A DNA stretch of 64,000 bases from Phoma sp. XZ068 (lineage: Eukaryota; Ascomycota; Dothideomycetes; Pleosporales; Didymellaceae), in NCBI GenBank assembly GCA_004835665.1, contig RBKR01000010.1, forward strand, positions 806,001-870,000. The letters run 5' to 3'. A program made the translations under genes and the position numbers. Below the pieces are notes generated by a model. That model was not told where the DNA came from and did no database searches. It saw only the letters and a program-made list of their open reading frames with translations. Position 1 is the stretch's first letter; every line of letters begins with the position of its first letter. This document shows positions 56,452 through 64,000 of the stretch, one piece after another.

Positions 56452-58672
56452 CAACTCGTCCTTGTCCCTGACTCCGGCGTCACTCTGCCTGTGCTCAACT
56501 CCTCTTCCACTCAAGGCAATTATGGGGGCTTTGTGGTGCTAAGCGAAGTCGCTTACGATTACGGTAAAAACTGGAGCAGCGCCTTGACGCCGGCACAATG
56601 GCAGCAACTCTACGACTATCAGACCACCTTTGGTTCGCGCATGGTTCGACTCGATGTCTACCCAGGGCCGGATTTCGGTAAGAACCCTGTAGCCTCGACA
56701 CTCGAGACATGTGTAGAGTTGGGCGTCGATCGACTAACACCCAGGTCAGGCACGGCTACAGCGATCAACGGGGCCGGCTGTTGCAACGCTGGTGTCGAGC
56801 AGCTTGTGAGCATCAGCAATGCTGCAAACTTCCCTACAGCTAATCTGAAAGTGTAAGTTGAGACGGTCAAGCCCTGTTCTCGTAGATGGAAGACTGACGC
56901 AATGACGACAGCGGGGCCACCATTAGCACACAGGGCTTATGGCATTATCCAGCAACGATCACAAATTCCAGTATGGCCACTGAAGTTGCTCAGTTTGCCC
57001 CAGGAGGACCCTTCACGACAACAACAACTGCAGCAGTCATTAACAATTTCGGTCGGCGTCAGCAGATGGTGTGGTTTACTGGCTGGGCTACCGACTGGGC
57101 GCCAACATCAAACTTCCTTCAACACGCTTACATCCACTGGCTTACACGTGGTCTTTGTAAGTCAAAGCACAGAGATTCTTGATCTCATGTCAATCATGGC
57201 TAACAAGCAGCCTCAGTCGTCGGTCACCGTCGTATCTATCTGAGCACCCAAATCGACGATGTGCACCTTGAGACAGACCTCTACCAGCCGGCCAACACGA
57301 CCTTTAGGATCCGCCCAGGCGATCTTCAAGCTCATGTGTCATGGATGCAGAACATCAAATCCCGGATGCCGGCTGGATCGAACTATTTCATTGAACTTGG
57401 CCACAACGGAAATGGTGACATCGAGGCTGCTGTGGAAGCCAACGACAATGCCGGCACCAAACTCTGTACGCCTAACACTGCTATCGAGTATCCAGAACAA
57501 ATGGACACGTCATTGGAGTTCCAGAAACCACTCGGGACTGGTACGAATATCTGGCCCAATACTCCGACGACCTACAAGTGGAGCCTGTCGTGTGCAAAAC
57601 TCGACCCTCTTGCATCATGGATCATGACTCCGAGCAACAGGGATGCGTTTGCCCATGTTTCGCACACATTCACGCATGAGAATGTGAATAACGCCACGTA
57701 CTCCGATGCCTCCAAAGATGTATCTTTCAACGTTGCCTGGTTGCGGCAGGTTGGCATATCGGCTGCGAAACGCTTTTCCGGGAAGGGAATTATCCCCCCA
57801 CAAATCACTGGGATGCACAACGGTGACGCAATCAAAGCATGGATGGACAATGGGATCACAGGTGTCGTCGGCGATAACGTGAGTTGACTGAAAGTGTGAT
57901 GGTAAACCAAAAACTAAATGTCATATCCAGACGCGCCCGGTTTTGATGAACCAACAGAATGAATTCTGGCCCCTGATCAGCAACGTTGCTTCAAACGGTT
58001 ATGCAGGCTTGGAGATAATACCACGCTGGGCTACCACAATCTACTATATTTGCGATCTGCCAGACTGTACGACGCAAGAGTGGATCAACACTTCGGGGGG
58101 AAGTGGAGACTTCAAAGCTCTCCTTTACAACGCACGTGTAACAAATACACGCCATCTACTCGGGTTGCATCAGGACCCCTACATGTTCCATCAGGCAAAC
58201 TTGCGCCAATTGGATGTTCCAAGCTTCACTGTGGGGCCCAAATCCGGCAACCTGTCGTTACTGATGATCTGGGTGGAGTCTGTCGTTCAGGAGATGACCC
58301 GCCTCACAAGCTGGCCTATTCTAACACTCAAGCACGATGACATTGCGTAAGTCCATACAAACGAAATCTCACTGCCGAACCTGTTCTGACCAAGACCTAA
58401 GGGCGCTATTCATGAATCGTATGGCTCGCGATCAGTGCCAACCAAATCTGTCATACACCCTCTCGAGTGATGCTAGCTCTATCGTCGGAGTCACGGTCGG
58501 TGCAAACAGCAACACCTGCAGTGTGCCTGTTCCAGTAACCTTTCCCGGGTCGGCAACAACTGCCGCAAGTGGTACTACTCGTGAGAAAATTGGCAGTGAT
58601 CCACTAACCATTTGGACCACTTTGAGCGGATCGTCTGTTTCATTTCAACTTGGATCGCCAGTCTCTATTTAG
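56452..58672 (+). pseudogene. agd3: galactosaminogalactan deacetylase Agd3 (CE18), 5'-truncated
   Basis: Exons 56452-56677, 56750-56852, 56912-57156, 57217-57878, 57931-58346 and 58402-58672 join in phase to 640 residues without internal stops. YGGFVVLSEVAYDYGKNW, MVRLDVYPGPDFG, STQGLWHYPATITNSSM and YLSTQIDDVHLETDLYQP follow the Agd3 order; the DD of QIDDVHL and HTFTHEN match the metal-binding Asp/His set of this deacetylase family. Agd3 is a secreted enzyme that partly deacetylates GalNAc in GAG, making it cationic and adhesive. The signal peptide and roughly the first 60 residues are missing: the frame begins at QLVLVPDSGVTLP right after TAGTAG, and foreign reverse-strand sequence lies upstream. 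Unless an unseen far exon exists, the product cannot be secreted normally. Confidence 0.85.
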
Positions 58673-58956
58673 ATTCTTCACTCAGCACACCTATTCTGCT
58701 ACGGAAATCATCTTTCTTCTCTTTCAGATTCATTCGCAGTGTCGCGTAGCTAGCGCCGTATTGGACGTAGTCTCGATTTAGTCGCCCTTTGATTTCTAGC
58801 CAACTACATAGGGAAAACTATCAAGCGTTCGCCTTTGTATTATCAGTGACGATCAGAAGACCGGCTTACAGTCCTTTGCCTGAACTTGATTATCTAAACC
58901 AAAGTACTGACACCAGTACGGTTACAGCATAGCATAACTGGGTCTACCTAGCATAG
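58673..58956. other. convergent spacer between agd3 and sph3
   Basis: The two genes face each other here; no terminator signal is obvious. Confidence 0.5.
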
Positions 58957-59823
58957 CTAATCGTTTTCGATTGCTAGAGCTGCCACAAACTCTAGCCACA
59001 ATGCGGAGAAATTTGTGTAATCAGAGTCAGCTGTAATCAAGGCCAAACGATAGCCTGCATGCCGCAAGGTCTCTACGTCCAGACGGAGTTGTTTTATCGA
59101 CCCGGTATAATCATGAATTAAAATGGAGGTCTTTGGCCGTAAGGAGACCGGTATGGAGAAGATAGACTTCTGACGCATATAGTGATCATGATTGTCCTCG
59201 CAAGCGTTGATTATATCTGCCTCAGCATAGAATGCGCTGTCAACAGGAACACCTGGATTTGTCCAGAGTATGATGTTCCCGTAGAATATTGTCTTAGCGT
59301 GATGCTTCAAGGCCCTGACATGCTCTAGGAACGCGACACTGCTTGGTGCCTCGTCCAAGAAAATCCCGTCCACATGAATGTCGTAATTAGGATAGTAGGT
59401 CCAAGCTGCCCAGGTGGAGATGTCCGCGGTAACGTGATCATGTTCCCGCTCACCCCAACTCATATGGACATAGCCAAAGAGCGTAGTATTGGCCGCTATC
59501 CTCAGGCGAGCAACTTCGGTAATATAATGTGCATCTGGTACAGGACTGCCTGGACCATTGTTCGGATTCAGGATGATATAGAATTGTAGGTCAGGGTTCC
59601 TTGCAATCGCGACGTGGAGTGGTTCCCAAGATCCTGGAGAAGGATAGATGTACAAAGGGACGGTGACTGTAGGCGCAGTGCCAGATGGCAGTCCAACTTC
59701 GTATGTTTCCAGTGACAACATCTGCTTTACGGTACTGTCGGACCGTTCCTGCAGACCTGAGATTCGTGGCAAGCGGGGAACGCTTGTGATTGGAAATGGT
59801 GTCGATAGAAGGTTGTGGCACAT
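58957..59823 (-). CDS. sph3: Sph3-like GH135 glycoside hydrolase (spherulin-4 family)
   Basis: 288 residues from ATG at 59823. VTVPLYIYPSPGSWEPLHVA and LQFYIILNPNNGPGSPVPDA are the opening of the spherulin-4/GH135 barrel. GYVHMSWG, then IHVDGIFLDEAPSSVAFLEH carry the conserved acidic residues, and FYGNIILWTNPG and YAEADII complete the fold. Sph3 cleaves GAG and is needed for its production in Aspergillus. The visible N-terminus (MCHNLLSTPFPITSVPRLP) lacks the membrane anchor usually found, and another frame starts 64 bp upstream, so the start may lie in an unrecognised 5' exon. No stop or frameshift in the domain. Convergent with agd3 and divergent from ega3. Confidence 0.85.
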   Translation of the reverse strand: MCHNLLSTPFPITSVPRLPRISGLQERSDSTVKQMLSLETYEVGLPSGTAPTVTVPLYIYPSPGSWEPLHVAIARNPDLQFYIILNPNNGPGSPVPDAHYITEVARLRIAANTTLFGYVHMSWGEREHDHVTADISTWAAWTYYPNYDIHVDGIFLDEAPSSVAFLEHVRALKHHAKTIFYGNIILWTNPGVPVDSAFYAEADIINACEDNHDHYMRQKSIFSIPVSLRPKTSILIHDYTGSIKQLRLDVETLRHAGYRLALITADSDYTNFSALWLEFVAALAIEND

Positions 59824-60702
59824 CGAAAGGAAAACTCAGGCTATAGATGTAAGGAGTTGCTTTCATCGAGCTCGCCAATGCTACCAATGGTCAAGGGTGT
59901 GATATTCGTACTTCTTAAAAAACCACTTTGTGTCATCTGATGCTACCACTTCCTCACGAAATTAATGGAGTTCAGAAACGTTCCCAATCAGAAGCGTTCA
60001 AGCTGGGTCGCCTCATGGCAGCGTCCTTGCAGACCCGCATTCCTACCTTCTGAACCAGAGCCCGAGGAGCTGAAAGCAGCTTGGTGATGAGAAAAGGCTA
60101 CAGTAGCCCATTTCAGCTGCATGTAAGTGCGGAAAGCAATGGCTCCCTACTGCAGTAGCGTATTCCCTTTTTTCCAAATACAGAGGGGTAAATTTTCAGC
60201 TTTGCGCAGTGCGATGATCAATCTACTCAATTATCTGCAAATTTTCCTTAGGTAGCGAAGCTAGCTTTCTACAGTCCAGACAAAGCCAAGGCGTAAGCAA
60301 GCAATTAGTCTGCAGGGCTTTGCTTTGCTCTACCCATATATTAAAGATTATAGACAGTTGGCTGTTCTTTGTTCAGCCCGCTCATTTCCGCTCGCTTACC
60401 TTACCTGGTCCTGCTCGCTTACCTTACCTGGTTCTGCTCGCTTGCCCGGCTCCGCTCGCTTACCTAGTTCAGCTCGTTAGTTCAGCCCGAACTGCGGTTT
60501 CCAGACCTGTCAAGCGCACAGCCACAGTGGTAGCGGAGTTCCTCCGGCGTTGAAGCACTCACATGAACGCAGGTCTTCGAGTTCTTCGTCGACTTCTCGT
60601 CTTCCCGCTAAGCTTGAGCGGACGGCACCATCAAGTCAATTTATTTGGAGTGCTATCCCGCACCCCAAGGTCGGATCAAACTCTCGTTATTGACACCAAA
60701 CT
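59824..60702. promoter_or_regulatory. divergent sph3-ega3 intergenic region
   Basis: About 880 bp between two divergent starts, so it should carry both promoters and allow shared control. It contains a minisatellite at 60388-60476. Confidence 0.5.
60388..60476. repeat. minisatellite of ~22-bp units in ega3 promoter
   Basis: About four imperfect units of the type GCTCGCTTACCTTACCTGGT. The first two are almost identical; the later two are shortened and diverged. It lies 230-310 bp upstream of the ega3 ATG. Confidence 0.75.
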
Positions 60703-61794
60703 ATGAAGAGATCTGCATCATCTGGGGAGGAAGCCGCATCGTTGCCACGGAAACGTGCTTCACACAGAAAGGTCCTAATACGAGTAACCATCACAATCAT
60801 GGTGCTAGGACTAGCGCTGGGCCTCGGCTTAGGCTTCACTATTGGACGACGCAGTCGCAACCTCGATGTTTCAGAGCTACCAGAGCCATCATACATATCG
60901 CCATCCCCGCGAATGCCAACCCTCCTTTGGACACCAGAAGTGAACGACACATGGCAGATCACCCTCTTGCAGCCACCGCTTTTGGCCGCTGATCTCGACT
61001 CAACCACACCAGATGTGGCTATTTTCGACGTGGACTTATTCGACACACCTGCAGATACGATCGAGGCACTACACAATCTCGGCAAGAAGGTCATCTGCTA
61101 TTTCAGTGCAGGCAGCTTCGAAAACTGGCGGCCAGATGCAAGAAGCTTCCGAGCAGCCGACAAGGGGAAAGAGATGGACGGCTGGCCTGGTGAGACATGG
61201 TTGAATATCAGCAGCGAGAGTGTGCGGAATATCATGAAAAGCAGAGTGGAGTTAGCCAGTGACAAGAGATGCGATGGTGTGGATCCTGATAACGTCGATG
61301 GTTATGTAAGCCTCTAAGAATTGATTGCCAACTTCCCACTGAGATGCGTGCAGGATAATGACAACGGACTGGACTTAACTTCAGATGATTCGATCGCTCT
61401 TCTGGAGTTCCTTTCTTCGATTACACGCCCTCTCAACCTGAGTCTAGGGCTCAAGAACGCGGATCGTATCATCCCAGCTGTTCTACCACTCGTAGACTTC
61501 TCCGTCAACGAGGAATGCGTGCAGAACGATGAGTGCGAGAAATTCCAGAGATTTATCGAGACTGGCAAACCAGTTCTTCATATCGAATATCCCAACAAAG
61601 ATGCTGATTCCGACTGTGGCGTGGAGACGAAGCTTGTCAATGAGTTATGTGGAAAGGACGGAGAAACGAACATCAGTGGATTTAGTACAGTACTGAAAAG
61701 AAAGAACCTTGACGGTTGGGTAGAATATTGCAATTTGAAGGTTGCCACGACGCCGTTGAACGAAACTGCTGCTCTAAAGGGTGGCACACTTTAG
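60703..61794 (+). CDS. ega3: Ega3-like GH114 endo-alpha-1,4-galactosaminidase
   Basis: Exons 60703-61305 and 61354-61794 (48-bp intron) join in phase to 347 residues. A short basic cytosolic tail is followed by one membrane helix (about 25-45, VTITIMVLGLALGLGLGFTI), giving a type II membrane protein with an extracellular catalytic domain. TWQITLLQPP, DVAIFDVDLFDT, KKVICYFSAGSFENWRPDAR, RCDGVDPDNVDGY and LHIEYPNKDAD are diagnostic of GH114; the Asp of DPDN and the Glu of HIEYP are the expected catalytic acids. It cuts galactosamine-containing stretches of GAG produced by Agd3 deacetylation. No defect is seen. Confidence 0.9.
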
Positions 61795-64000
61795 CTCAAT
61801 AGGACACAACTTATAAAGTGAGAAATATTAGTACTATATCAGCGATTAAGATACAATTATATGTGGTGCACACCAATTGTGGCTGAGGAGATGCGTGCCA
61901 TTGGCTTCGAGACAGGCAGCAGGTAGGCATTTCAGGATTACCATCTCACACGATTATAAGTACGATCATGCGTGCATACATTTTTGTACTAATTCTATAG
62001 CACAGACATGGAAATACTTGAACACATTTCCTAAGCATTCAGCTCGGCAAGCTCTGCTAAACAGGTGTGCGCAGCCATATCAGTCCCGTTGGCCCGCCTT
62101 AGGCATTTACACTGCACAGACGTGCATCCGGCTAGGGCGCGGGCTCACCAGTCGCAGAACCAAGGTGCTTGAAGATTGTGCCGTTGGTTATGCCGCTCTT
62201 GACAGGATGGAAGTGCTGCCATAGGTACTAGAAGGCGCAGCTGTAAGGCCATAGCTTGCGAGGCGAGCGGATGCCCTGTTGGCGAAATAAAAGAGCCCAG
62301 GCGACCTTTTCATCTTAGTCCTATCTAGAGCAGTAGAGAGTAACAATTCTTAGATATTATTGGATTTGTAGCAGTTATTTGTAGGAATCTAGTTAAGGAT
62401 TCTCTGAGACTACGGTACCTAAGCTTTGCAATCTCTAAGGCAGCTCAAGCTGGCCATCTCCAGGCCTGGATCATCTGGGGTTCTCTGTAAGGCGAGCACC
62501 AGCTGTAAAGGCCTCGCGCTAGAACTATGTAATGCACAAAGCTTGTTCGTCTTGCAAGCGCTACTGCAGGAAGTAGCCTAGGCCCGGGCTGGACAAGATC
62601 AAACTTCGGGTACTTGGATCGAGCGCGACTGTCGCCGAACCCATGAAGTAAGACTGTGAAGCTGAATTCGTGTCGAGGGGAGTAGCGCCAACAAGAGGCA
62701 GCCAATAGCGACACCACACAGCTACACGCCCCAACTGCTTAGTCCCTACCACAAAGTCATTTTATCAGCACAATCACCATAGTTACTAAATCGCCCTGTA
62801 CCGCGGTACTGGCATCCTTCATACAAGCAATAAAGAGTGCAGCATGCCGACACGCCCGAAGCTCTTTGCCGGAATGCTCATCGATTGTTTTATTACGCAA
62901 GCGTGACTGAGCGGTGCTGTATCGACCATCGCTGCGAACATACATTGGTGTCATGGCTTCCATCACACAGATTAACCCTGTATCGTGTTCGTATACGCTT
63001 GCGTAGCGCATCTCGACTGTTGTAGCACAGCAAAAGCGCTTCTGCAAGCTGCAGTGTTAAGGTAGGGTTGTGCCGCGGCATTGTGGTCGGGCTTTGATAA
63101 CTTCCGGGCACGCTTCGCCTAAGTTGCCAATACGCTAGTTTCATCAAGTCCTCGCGTTGTTTTCTGAGATACATATTTGGCATTCTCATCGGCCTCCAAT
63201 GCGCCCGAAGATAAGTTTCTTCAATCGCCTATCTGAGCTCGATTGCATCTCTAAGTAGAGGGTTTCGCCCAAGACTGCCCTATGTTTCCAACACAATACC
63301 CTGCAGAAGCGTAGAACCAAATTTTGCAACGACTTGGTTCGATGAAGAACTCTTTCCAGCCCAGTAACCATGATAGTAAATAGCTAGATTATAGTGACCC
63401 CGGTGAGTGATCCCTACCGACGCCAACGTTGTGCGAGAGTGCACGGCTTCAGGCCCGGCCATCGGAAAAGTAACGGCGTCCCTGGCCACTCGCTTCCAAT
63501 ATCGAATGTGCCGCTCTGTGTGCTGGCTCATAGCGGGGTGATTACCGTCAATAAAGGCTCTAAGCCGGTTGGATCCCTGCCACCTCGCTTCTGTAAAGGC
63601 AACTTCCGAATTATAGATCCATATCGATGCATACAGGTTGACGAGAGCTAAAATTTGAAGGTGTTTCTAGAGCACTAAAACTTGACCTATCGACCTTATG
63701 CTACTTCAGTTATGCCAAGTGCTTGTTCTGAGGAACAGAGTGTCAGCGTTGGTCACCTGGCGAGACAGTGATGAACATCCGCGTAGAAAGTGCGTTGAAG
63801 ACTGTAGGGACAAGACTGTCACGACGGACCTTCAACCCTACTCTGGATTTATAAAAGACGTCGCTGGGTCTTCGAATGGACGTAACGGGATCAGCGTTGT
63901 CAAACTAGCATCCGAGATGAATCCGAGCAACTCTCACAGAGCTGTTCTCCAGCGCCTTCAAATTTTGGTCAATGACTATTACAATGGCCTCTCCAGGGCT
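61795..64000. other. right-hand flank, no recognised gene
   Basis: No gtb3, uge3 or other GAG gene can be recognised. At the extreme right a frame without ATG (about 63860-64000, +, ISVVKLASEMNPSNSHRAVL) is open to the window edge and could be an exon of a gene continuing outside. Otherwise nothing supported. Confidence 0.35.

Noticed and set aside
1..64000. A Starship-type cargo element
   Set aside because: No DUF3435-type tyrosine recombinase ('captain') gene could be recognised, and no boundary repeats enclose the accessory genes.

Overview
The window looks like a repeat-rich stretch of a filamentous ascomycete genome. Evidence: genes split by 48-104 bp GT-AG introns, Zn2Cys6 transcription factors, fungal transposon families (pogo/Fot, hAT, MULE, Tc1/mariner, LTR elements) and enzymes of the galactosaminogalactan (GAG) pathway. 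A Dothideomycete/Pleosporales source fits the gene families, but this is inference. Base composition is moderate and there is no bacterial operon structure.

Layout. 1-6 kb: an OrsD-like/RecQ-type protein cut off inside helicase motif I, two pogo transposase relics, a solo LTR with a perfect 5-bp target duplication, abutting MULE ends and a Copia-like LTR. 6.6-9.6 kb: a bZIP factor with a perfect CRE site upstream, and a PAS-domain fragment next to a second LTR family. 10-15 kb: a frameshifted C2H2 zinc-finger relic and two inverted SAM-domain copies. 15.6-20.8 kb: an accessory block of a metallo-beta-lactamase-fold gene with one nonsense codon, an intact four-exon Zn2Cys6 factor and an intact four-exon MFS monocarboxylate-type transporter. 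21.8-33.5 kb: transposon block with an open-frame hAT, a decayed Tc1/mariner, an apparently intact MULE with a perfect 9-bp target duplication inserted just behind it, and a frameshifted hAT. 33.6-35.6 kb: a four-exon SAM + HMG-box + fungal transcription factor fusion, probably 3'-truncated. 36.7-38.4 kb: a pogo element lacking its first catalytic Asp. 38.7-40.7 kb: an unrecognised three-exon gene. 41-45.6 kb: GC-rich coding debris (calpain/PalB-like piece, OrsD-like frameshifted gene, second copy of a piece of the left-edge protein). 47.5-52.1 kb: hAT and LTR relics, short tandem repeats and a decayed reverse-strand MULE. 53.2-54.8 kb: a truncated Zn2Cys6 factor, a pogo tail, a solo LTR and the 3' end of a subtilisin joined end to end.

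56.4-61.8 kb is the most coherent functional unit: three GAG genes, agd3 (CE18 deacetylase, 5'-truncated), sph3 (GH135/spherulin-4, reverse strand) and ega3 (GH114 endo-galactosaminidase, membrane anchored). Together they would deacetylate and trim the cationic exopolysaccharide; the synthase gtb3 and epimerase uge3 are not seen. The missing agd3 start and the surrounding debris suggest that the cluster is being eroded.

Exon limits were derived by hand from splice signals and reading phase. No database search was possible, so family names rest on recognised motifs.
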